64,000 nucleotides of DNA, from positions 5,084,001-5,148,000 of the forward strand of contig JAZBRI010000011.1 in NCBI GenBank assembly GCA_036874045.1, read 5' to 3'. Source of the DNA: Cymodocea nodosa. Lineage: Eukaryota > Streptophyta > Magnoliopsida > Alismatales > Cymodoceaceae. The notes under the pieces are model-generated. The model ran no database searches, was not told the origin of the DNA, and worked only from the letters and a program-made list of their open reading frames with translations. Positions 33,573 through 42,624 of the stretch are shown here, piece after piece. Position numbers and translations under genes: made by a program. Each line of letters starts with the position of its first letter. The first letter of the stretch is position 1.

Positions 33573-35720
33573 TTGTAATGCTTTTATGCGTTGTTAAATT
33601 AATGGCAAAAATGCAAATTTTACATTTATAACCGCAAGCGCACGGTACCCATTGTAATAAGCATGTGCAAGTACAGGTCGAATCCACAAGGAGTTTGTCT
33701 TAAATAATTTTATTAAAATGATTGTTTGATAAAACATCCACTCTATTAATTCTACAATTAAAACTCTAATTACATGCAATTAAGTTACAATTTACAAAAA
33801 TACAATAAAGATTTCAAAGGTAGCATAAAACTTGTTAATTCCTAGAGCTAATAGCTAGAAAACTCAAGAAAATCTTAAGTTCACGTTTCTGGAATCACAG
33901 AAATTAGTCTGAATTCTAACTCTTCTTCCTTCCAACCTGGACATTGAAAAATCCAGAGAAAATATTGGTTGGAAAGGTCATCGAGTTATCTTTAAAATGG
34001 TAGTCATTTCCAGGAATAATTCACTCTAGGTTGCTGCCAAAATCGGATATACAAACAGTGCACAAAACAATTCTGAAAACTTTCCAAAAATGCGTTGTTG
34101 GTGTAAAAATCATAACTCAATCAAATCTTCATGAAACACCACGAAATCACCGCGCCTTGAAAGATAACTCGTTTCTCTAACCAGGAAAATTTACAGGAAA
34201 ACATTTCGGAACGCAAAAGAGTAAGGCAACACGAAGGCGTCGAGCACAATTTCTGTTGCTCGACTAGTAAAACAGAGCAGATGCTACCTTCGAAAGAAAA
34301 ATCGAAAAACCGAAGAAATGCATTCTAAAAAATTCGAACAACACTACATACATATTGTACACTTAAATTACTTACAAGAAAACTATAACACGACATATAA
34401 CTCTGAGAAATCAAATCGTACAACATACAACAAAATGGAACATGCACTGGAATTTATAGCAAACAGGATATACACACATTCACAATGTTTAAGAGTTAGT
34501 TTTATGCACAACATTCACATATTCACATGAAGCAACTATATTCCATGAGATCTAATCTAAAAAAACTATTTAAATTAAAGAAATAAAGATTTAACAAACA
34601 TCCTAAACGTGCATACATTTATAAATTAAAAATACCTAAATACTCATACACATTTGATATAAAAATATGTTTACTAGTATGAGGATCTCTCCCTTCTCTT
34701 TTACCTTTAATTCATCCACTTCTCTTCAAGCATTTGATCCCTATTTGATGATGAACCACTTTGTCCGCTCCTCTACAAGGCTGTCACCACTTGCAAATCA
34801 CGTCCAAAGGGGAATTGCCTATGTTTGCTTTGGAGAAAATGGGTTGCATGTCCTCAATCCACTTCCAAGATATATGGATTTGTTGGCTTTCCTCTCAATT
34901 TTGATGCTTCCTATTACCTCATCTTGAAGATCACGTCCCAAGCTCTTCCAATGCTACACACATGCCTCCAATACCACCGATTTCACCCGTGGAGGTCCTT
35001 CCGTATGTCGGCTTGGAGTAGAGAGAAGGAAGTCTTCTAGTATGAGGGGGAAGACACCTAAGCTCACCAATCTTGGAGGAAAACTCTTCCAAAATCTTGG
35101 GTGGAAGAGGATGGACGAAAATTGGAGTTGGAGTTCTTGCCCTTGCATGGAGAAGAAAGAGGAGATGATCTTTCCTTTGGCCAACCATCCTCTTTTACCT
35201 TCCAATTTGTGGCCTCTAATTTAGGCAAGCTTTAATCATTGATTGATTGATTGATTGGTGGATTGATTTGGAGTTTGAATTGGATGACCATGAGTTGTTG
35301 ATTTCCCATGATTTAATCTAAGGATCCACGTCCTCACCTACAACAACTCAAAAGATAACATTAAATGCATATGCACATTACACATAAATTGTTACACAAT
35401 TGTAAAGCAAAAATGAAATGTGCATAATATATTGCTTGCTCAATTGAGGATTATTTGATTTCATATCTTAATGATAATTCTTTTAATATATGCATGAAAT
35501 CAATATATAAATTACTTATATCTACACATGGGCTAATTGACTAGGTGTTAATTTAATAAAGGATGAATTTGTGCATTATTGACTATTTAACCAATAAAAC
35601 ATGCATAGTTCTAAAATATGATTTTCATGTAATCTTTCATAAGAACATATATAATGATGACTTATAATCCTTAATATGCATGAATTAACATATATAAAAT
35701 GCACAAATTGATACTTTACA
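33573..35720 (-). repeat. LTR of element D2
   Basis: TGTAATGC...CTTTACA, 2148 bp, related to solo LTR D1 along its length. The open frames at about 34660-35224 sit in the GC-richer leader-like part, as in D1, and are overlapping on both strands without recognisable domains. Confidence 0.85.
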
Positions 35721-36192
35721 GCTAGTATATGGAAAAAGTTGTCATTTACTTGCTGAAATAGAACATAAAGCTTATTGGGTATTAAAAACTCTGAACACTA
35801 ATTTAAATCAAGCTGTTGAAAATAGAAAAATGCAATTAATTGAATTAGAAGAATTTAGAAATGAAGCTTATTCGAAGACTGTAAGAGAAAAAGAAAAAAT
35901 TAAATTTTGGCATGATAGAAAAATTATTCCTAAAAGCTTTGAAATAGGACAAGAAGTATATCTTCATATGGCTAGAATCCATAACCATTTAGGAAAATTG
36001 AAATCTAGATGGGTAGGACCTTACATAGTTCGAAATGTTTATCCTTATGGAGCTATTGAAATTGAAAATCTTAAAAATCAGAATATATTTAAAGTAAATG
36101 GACAAAGACTTAAACCTATTCTGAAAACCCCAAAAAGCTCCTTTGGAATTATAGAAGAAGTCAAAGTAGAGGACTACTCGAGCTTTACTTAG
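35721..36192 (+). pseudogene. pol: Gp integrase C-terminal part
   Basis: Continuation of the integrase after D2. LVYGKSCHLLAEIEHKAYW is typical of Athila integrases just after GMSPY. LIELEEFRNEAY, KFWHDRKI, LGKLKSRWVGPYIV and YGAIEIENL follow, the GPY/F-like C-terminal module. The end VNGQRLKPIL, then VEDYSSFT and TAG at 36190-36192, equals the Gm tail. There is no internal stop. Removal of D2 would restore this region to the core at 32137 almost without loss. Confidence 0.92.
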
Positions 36193-36680
36193 TAAGAAAT
36201 CAGTTTTTATGTTTATATATATATAAAAAAAAAACATTAAAAATATATATAAAACATAAAAATCGTTGCGATTCAACCGACTAGATCCATCGGTATGACT
36301 GGAACATAAAAAAATGTATATTAATTTTCAAAAAAAAAAAAATTTGGTTTTACTGAAACATAGTATCAGTTCAACTAAAAGAAAAATAAAAAATAAAAAA
36401 TAAAAAATATTTAGGTCTGATCGAAACATAGTATCGGTTAAATTGGTAAAAAACAGAAAAACTATTCTCTGTAATATTTTTATTATTATATTTGCTTGTA
36501 CGGGGAGTTCGTTGAGTTACACTTAACTCAATGAGCTTACTCCGTTGAGTCTTGAGTTTGTCAACGAGCTTATTTCATTGAGTTAACTGTAACTCAATGA
36601 AGTACTGTAGCTAAGACCTCGGACAAAATAGTAATAGTTGGTTTGGGAAATGACTCGATTACCCGCCTAAACTTAGGGCT
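36193..36680 (+). other. Spacer between Gp integrase and ORF-X
   Basis: Noncoding AT-rich DNA with A-runs, degraded units of the 123-bp repeat (ACTGAAACATAGTATC near 36350 and 36430) and a GTTGAGTTA/TAACTCAA hairpin cluster at 36505-36605. No gene is seen. Confidence 0.6.
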
Positions 36681-36705
36681 TATTTAAATTAAAACCTAGG
36701 GTTTT
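36681..36705 (+). promoter_or_regulatory. Promoter-like TATA and telo-box before Gp ORF-X
   Basis: TATTTAAAT at 36681-36689 and TAGGGTTTT at 36697-36705 (reverse of the telo-box AAAACCCTA), about 80-100 bp before the ORF-X ATG. The same pair exists in Gm although the flanking spacers have diverged. Telo-boxes are established promoter elements of plant growth-related genes. Use by this element is inferred. Confidence 0.5.
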
Positions 36706-36784
36706 GGGGGCATTATCTGGCAAATCATTTAGAATCTAGAATAGTAGAAATCAGAGCGATTCCGTGTTGTTGTGTAACTCCACG

Positions 36785-39002
36785 ATGAGGAAGATGACGC
36801 CTGAATTATGGGAAGAGGCAGTTGACACCGCACAGTTTCTGAAGGAATCTGAAGAATGGCACACGAGGCAGAAGATCAGAAATACAACGAGAGAAAAAGA
36901 GTTACAGAAGGTAGAATCTGAACTTTTTAGATTAAGAAAAATATTAGTAGATTGTGGTATACAAATACCCCATATAATGAAGACACGAATTAGAGTAGCA
37001 ATTGAAATTGTAGTTAGCAAAGAAAGAAAAATCTGGCCAAACAATGAAGTAGCCCTAGAGCTAATTCAACGTAAAGCAAGATTGTGGTTTAAGAAACGCA
37101 TTGCTGGTCGAGGAAGTAGGGCAATATGGTAGTAGGAACAACAAGAGGCAACTGAAGGACAAGAGGAGCCGACTACTGAAAGACCTGTTCTTGAGGAGCA
37201 GTAGCCTGAACCTTCAGTTCCACCATTTAAGCCGTTGGTACGAGTAGAAATGATGGGGCCTTCAACTGAAGAAGAAATAAGAGAAATAGCAAAACTGGTT
37301 CAAGTTGGGAAGAACCAAGGAGAATCAGAAGATTTGGTAGTGGCCAAAGCACACTTAGTGTTTGATGCACTTTACAAAAAGAGGGCTGCAGAAAAGTTGA
37401 AAGCCCAATATAAAATCAAATTGGAACAGCATCACGAAACTACTGCCAAAATTGCTGCCAAACCTGCTGCAAAAGGAGATGAAGCTGGTCCTTCTAGACC
37501 AGTAGTTATAAAAAAAGTTAAACAGGAAGAGCTAGTACTTGTGGCTCGAAGGCCTGTAGAGCCTATTTTTGTAGATTTAATTTCAGAAGATGAAGAGGAA
37601 GAATAGGCACAACTAATCAGAAAAAAGAAAGGAAAAGAAAAAGTGCCTAAAGATGAGGAAATTAAATCTGAAGTACCAATTTTTACAAGGCCTGTGGAGC
37701 AGATTTTTGTTAACCTACTATCCGATTCTGAGGAGCAGGAGGAGCAAAGAAAAGAAGAAAATCAGGTTGAAATTAGTTTGCAGCCTGTACAAGAAGAAAC
37801 AGAAATTAGGGCAGAAACTGAATTGCCCATGACTCCATCCCAGTCTGTTACAGAATCAGAAAGAACAGTAATAGAACAGATTGGTAGTTAGGAGGAAAAA
37901 GAAAGAGCAGAAAATGAAGAGGCTGAAAGAAGCCATTTGGACAAAAATAATTTCATAGATTCCACTAAAGAACAAAGAAACTCTTTAGCCATTTATGGAG
38001 AGAATTCAAGACAAAGTGGAGAGTTCTGCCGGCTCACCACCACAGATAGAAGCAAAAGCAAAAATTTAGGAATCTGAAGAGAATATCCAAATGCAACCTA
38101 TGCTAGAGGAAGATCAAGAACAAACCCCTCTAGAGCAACAAAGTCACCTTCCTGACCTGACTGAAACAACAATTTTGAATGAAGTACATTTTTGTAGTTA
38201 GGAAGCTTTTACCAAATATCATGAAATAAGGGGTTATGATATTATTTACAATAGACCAGTAAATTGGGATGGAATGCAAGAAATCAAAGAATTATTTGAA
38301 TTCCAAGGTCTACTGCAATTTATATCTCAAGAAAGAGGGCATGCAGTATATGAAAATTTAGTGCCCTATTTCTATGCAAATTTGAGAGAAGGAGAAGGAG
38401 GATTAATTTCAAACGTGGAGGAAGCCGATGTACAGATAACACCAAAGCTTCTCCACAATATTTTTGGTTTAAAGAATGAAGGAATAACAATTTTGGAAGA
38501 TACAATTGCAGTTGAATGGACTAAACAGCAAATTAAGGATTGTTTAGCTATCAATCCTGGTGTGCCATTATTAAATAGATTGAAGCATTTAAATGCTAGA
38601 GCACACATGGTAGCTAACATTCTGATTAAGAATGTTTATCAATGACAGGGCCATGACATAGAATTAAGTCAATTTGTTAAATGGGCCACATATGCAGTTA
38701 TAAATAAGATCCAAATATATTGGTTTGCAGTTTTTATCTCCAAGCTAAAAATAGTGAAGAAGAAATTATTTTATAGAGATTTGATTCTACTACTGATGGT
38801 GGACTGTATCGATTTCACTAAATGAACATCAAAAAGGATCAGATCTAAAACCATTTCAATGAAAGAATACAGAAATTTTGTAGCTGCAGAACTAGTTGTA
38901 CCTTTTGGAGGAATTACAAGAGTAGTAGAGAGGATTAATCAATTAGAGCTTCAATTAGAAAAACTCCAGAAGGAAGTAGATGAACTTAGGCATAGAGATT
39001 AA
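36785..39002 (+). pseudogene. ORF-X of Gp: SIM-like repeats, shared domain, coiled coil
   Basis: A third ORF downstream of pol, about 740 codons, of unknown function. N-terminal 120 residues: charged helical region (LWEEAVDTAQFLKESEEW, RLRKILVDCGIQIP). Residues ~150-370: acidic, with repeats EPIFVDLISEDEEEE and EQIFVNLLSDSEEQEE that resemble SUMO-interaction motifs. Residues ~490-680: a globular region (RPVNWDGMQEI, FEFQGLL, LVPYFYANL, LHNIFGLKNEG, LNARAHMVANIL, FVKWATYAVINKIQ), homologous to the copia extra ORFs. The C-terminus is a heptad coiled coil (INQLELQLEKLQKEVDEL). At least seven stops are present (for example 37132, 37606, 37891, 38645). Start chosen by conservation with Gm. It may be the counterpart of the Athila env-like ORF, but no membrane segment is evident. 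Confidence 0.75.
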
Positions 39003-39781
39003 ATTGTATTGTTCGTCTACTTGTGTAAAATTGTATGAAATTGTATGATGTACTTTTAATGTAATTGATTCATATTAATGAATGTAAATTTTTCAGATGC
39101 AATTTTCATACGTGTTTTGGATGTGATATGAAGGGAATTTATTTAATATTATGTTATTGTGAAACTTTATGAATGAATATGTAACAGATTTACAATTTGC
39201 TGAATGACAAGATAACTGCTTAAAAATTTTTGCATGTTATAAGGTAAAATGTAAATTCTGCATAACATAAAATGACCTGCAAGTTAAATCTTTATATAAG
39301 ATTTAGATTTAAATGAATTTTAATCAAAATGACGCATTAATGACATAGATTTAACTTTATTACAGTTAGTAGAATGAAAAAGAAAAAAAAAAAAAACAGA
39401 GAGGAACTTATGAGAGTAAAACTTAGAAGTTGCTAAGTGTTAACTCAACGAAGTAAGTCCGTTGAGTTAAACGTAACTCCACAAGGTCAGTAATATAATA
39501 TAAGGTCATTTCGTTGAGTTATCTGTAACTCAACGAAGTTAGTCCGTGGAGTTAGTAATAGTAACCGACTATATTCTGTTGAGTTTTCTGTAACTCAACG
39601 AGGTTAGTTCGTGGATTAAGCAGAACGATTATTCTTTTAACCATGAACGAAACTTCGTCGATTTAGCGATTACCAAAATTTAAAATTAGTAGTGGTACAC
39701 GTAGTCATAAAAATAGGAACCACGATGCACATTGGAAGACACGTTCTTGCAAGGAGATTTATTCACTTTATGGATGCACAG
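39003..39781 (+). other. Spacer between ORF-X and capsid gene (Gp)
   Basis: AT-rich noncoding DNA. A dense hairpin cluster lies at 39430-39620, including a perfect one at 39510-39537 (12-bp arms TTCGTTGAGTTA, 4-nt loop). The same cluster precedes the capsid gene in Gm. Confidence 0.7.
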
Positions 39782-39794
39782 TATATATATAAAA
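39782..39794 (+). promoter_or_regulatory. TATA box of the downstream capsid gene (Gp)
   Basis: TATATATATAAAA, about 110 bp before the first-exon ATG at 39906. A TATA-like run is at the same place in Gm. Confidence 0.5.
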
Positions 39795-39905
39795 CAGAAT
39801 ATTATTTACGAGTTACCAGCACTTTTAAAAGAAAGGAGAATGCGTTGGAGGAATTGGAAAAAGAAGCAGTTGATTCAACTTCATCCGACAACAAATATTT
39901 ATAGA

Positions 39906-41296
39906 ATGGAAAGCTTCAGAATAGTATGTAATTAATCTTCTGCTATTTATTTATGAGCACATGAACTTGTTCTCTAAGCACTAAACGATTAGTAAGAACA
40001 CCTACTTAGGAATTTTCATTGCAGAGGAGTACTGAAAAATCTTCTGAACTGAACTTTAACGAAATTCTTTGGGGTGTAGCTAACCTTTCTTTAAAAGAGA
40101 ACGTAGAAATGGCTGCTCTAGTAGAAAAACCATTAGGAGAAATTTTGTATCCTAAATTAATTGATGAACCTTCATGTATTCGATTGCCAAACTTTGAGGG
40201 AGATAGGTTTGAACTAAAATCTAATTATATTAGTCAATTGCCACATTTTCATGGATTAGAAAGAGAGGATGCCTATTATTTCCTTAGAGAATTTAACGAA
40301 GTTTGTCAAATGATGAAAATGCCGAACATGAGTATAGATGCTATTAAACTTAGATATATCCCTTTTTCTTTAAAAGACACAGCTAAGAGATGGTTATATA
40401 CTCTATCGCCTGATTCAATTTCTACATGGATTGAATTTTGCTCTATTTTTCTGGAAAAATATTATCCAACACATCAAATGATTAAAAAGAAGAAAGAAAT
40501 ATTAATGTGTAGCCAAAAACAGGGTGAATCATTCTGGAAATATTTTGAAAGATTTAAAGATTTACTAACTCAATGTCCACATCATGCAATGAGTAGAGCA
40601 CAACTAATAGGTATAATTTATGAAGACATAGATGTTTCAATGAAATCTTTATTAGAATCTACTTGTCAAAATGGATTTTTAAAGTTAAGTAGTGAAGAAG
40701 CATGGGCATATTTAGAAAATTTTGCAAAAAGAACTACAAAGTGGGAAAATTCGGCTGAAGCTATTGCAAATAAAAGAATATTTTCAAGAGGAATGCATGA
40801 AATAGATTCCAATACTATGCTTGAGGTGAAATTAAATGAATTAACAAAGAAAATAGAAGAGTTATCATTAAATCAAAAGCTAGCAGAAAAGAATGCAAAC
40901 ATAAATGACTTAGATATTATTTATGCTAGAAACTAGAGAGATGACTTGGGAAATTCTTATCATCCTAATTGGAGAAATCACCCGAATTTATCTTGGAGAA
41001 ACAACAATTTCCAAGGAGGAGAAAATATAAATGAGAAGAACATATGTTATGAAGTATTAATTGAACAAGAAGCTAGAATAGAGAAATTAGAAAAGATAAT
41101 CCAACAAGTAAACAATCGTTTGGAATTTATATTTGGAAATGCTGCAATTCAAAATCAGAATAGAAATATATCACTTAGACAGAAGGAACCAATGGAAGTT
41201 AGACCTACTAGAGGATTGCCAATACAAGCTATACCTAATCCTGTCAATAGAACGGTTAATGAAATTGATACCTCTTCTGGGAGGGCAGCTGAATGA
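39906..41296 (+). pseudogene. gag: Downstream capsid (Retrotrans_gag) gene with intron (Gp)
   Basis: Capsid protein of an Athila-type Gag, lying after ORF-X and not at the 5' end. Exon 1 (39906-39923) encodes six residues, MESFRI. After a 101-nt intron the frame continues RSTEKSSELNFNEIL in register. Capsid core: FELKSNYISQLPHFHGL, EDAYYFLREFNEVC, LKDTAKRWLYTLSP, FLEKYYPTHQM and SFWKYFERFKDLL. After residue ~310 there is TAG at 40934-40936, also present at the same codon in Gm. The frame then reads NSYHPNWRNHPNLSW, a classic Athila gag segment, and a coiled coil (IEKLEKIIQQVNNRLEFI), ending TGA 41294-41296. No zinc knuckle is present; that domain is at 28009-28050. Only the shared TAG interrupts this copy. 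Confidence 0.82.
39924..40024 (+). other. Intron 1 in downstream capsid gene
   Basis: GTATGTAATTAATC donor and TTTTCATTGCAG acceptor, 101 nt, AT-rich: a textbook small plant intron. Splicing joins ATG-exon codons in frame to the capsid ORF. The donor is conserved in Gm. Confidence 0.65.
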
Positions 41297-41311
41297 AGCA
41301 GCATATCTAAA

Positions 41312-41475
41312 GTAACTATCTGTATGTATATATGTTTTTTTTTATTTTTAGTTAATAGTATCGTAGAGTTAATTTTTAACTCAACGAACTTAGTCTGTTG
41401 AGTTATGCCTTAACTCCACGAGGGTGTGTAGTAGTTAATTTTTGTCTCTACTAAATTTTTGTTTGTGTTTTACAG
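41312..41475 (+). other. Intron 2 between capsid stop and F-box start
   Basis: Donor GTAACTATCTGTATG and acceptor TTTGTGTTTTACAG, 164 nt. It contains a hairpin unit of the GTTGAGTTA type. Once spliced, only 24 nt (15 plus 9) separate the capsid TGA from the F-box ATG, and both frames are in register. The Gm copy has the matching donor and acceptor. Confidence 0.6.
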
Positions 41476-41484
41476 AATCGACAA

Positions 41485-42624
41485 ATGGAATTGATGCAAT
41501 TACCGTTGGATGCACTAAGGGAAGTACTAAGTAACTTGTCAACTAAAGATCTGTGTAGGCTGTGTTGTGTATCAAAGGAAATTAAAGACTGTATTGAAGA
41601 AAAATATTTTCAGGGACTACAAGCTGCAAAAATGACTAAGATTAAAGATGGATTCATATAGAGGTCATTTAATCGTAGTTTAAATACCCATGAATATCTG
41701 GCTATGGAAGAAACTACTGGAATTCCACCCAATGCATTAGAAGGAATAAATCATATTATGGGGAAAGATGAAGGATTAATCATATACAAGATGAGACCAA
41801 GGTATGCAAGTTTATTATTACCTGATATTTTTATAAGAAATCCTATAACAGGAGAAGAATGGAATATAAGAAGACCTAATAGATTTGAAGCACCAATTGT
41901 AAATTGTGGGTTAACTTTAATATTTTCTGATAAAAATTCTACAATTCCTGAAAAATTATATTATTGGAGACCTATAGGAAATTGGGGTGAAGATTTACGC
42001 TTAAGTGTGTATAATTTTCTAAACAGATCTTGGAATGAAAATATTATGATATATCTAGGACAGAAATCATTAATTAACCAAACACATGTCGTACTTGATG
42101 GATATATATATCTAGTCACGGAGATATCATTAGCATATGGATCTGATTTATACATAGTGAGCATAGACAATTATGATGAATATATAGAAATTTTACCTGT
42201 ACCGAGTGAAATAGCTAAACCACCATCTGCAGAATTTAATGAAATTCAAATAGGAATGTGGTATAATGAAGAAGATGATCCTACTTTATGTTTGATAAGA
42301 TGGTGGGATGAACTGATGAAATTTCAAATATGGATTATGGAAGACATAAATGAATGGAAGTGGGAAGAGGAGTATATTGAAATAGATGTAGAAATAGAAA
42401 CTGCTACATTACCTTGGAACCAAAAAGGATCCCTTTCTACATTACATATCATTAATGATAATACACTCGTATTTGGAATTTATAATATATTACATGTTTA
42501 CAAATTAAGAAGGAACAAGAACTGCATTAAAACAGAATTAATAGCAAGAAGAACTATGCCTAAAAAGTTTGCTTGGACTGATACATTTATTCCATTTGTT
42601 TCTACTTTTCAATCATGTTCTTAA
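41485..42624 (+). pseudogene. F-box/FBA-like protein gene inside gypsy Gp
   Basis: 379-residue frame with one stop. The N-terminal F-box, MQLPLDALREVLSNLSTKDL then CRLCCVSKEIKD, fits the SKP1-binding consensus (LP-x-D, VL-x-x-LS, RL-x-x-VSKE). Residues ~75-150 resemble an F-box-associated domain: GIPPNALEGINHIMGKDEGL, IFIRNPITGEEWNIRRPNR. The Trp-rich C-terminal half (GMWYNEEDDP, RWWDELMKFQIW) likely forms the substrate-binding part. The single break is TAG at 41659-41661, where Gm encodes Trp, a G-to-A change. The gene lies between the capsid gene and the polypurine tract, so it is inside the element. F-box proteins act in SCF ubiquitin ligases; the target is unknown. It may have been captured from a host gene. 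Confidence 0.8.

Larger units (their letters stand above)
32138..35720 (-). mobile_element. Athila-like element D2, LTR plus noncoding remnant, in Gp integrase
   Basis: On the minus strand: LTR (33573-35720), PBS (33549-33569) and about 1.4 kb of noncoding internal DNA up to 32138. No gag or pol is present. The right edge has a clean LTR end (..CTTTACA next to GCTAG). The left edge has no LTR and no matching target duplication, so the left part was deleted after insertion. It has the same LTR end motif (CGCAAGCGCACGGTACC) as solo LTR D1. Confidence 0.8.

Noticed and set aside
34660-35224. Several overlapping ORFs, GC-richer
   Set aside because: Equivalent leader-like part of the D2 LTR; no shared protein with D1 in a consistent frame.
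41485-42624. F-box gene as an ordinary host gene next to the element
   Set aside because: It lies between the capsid gene and the polypurine tract/3' LTR, and a second copy sits at the same place in Gm.
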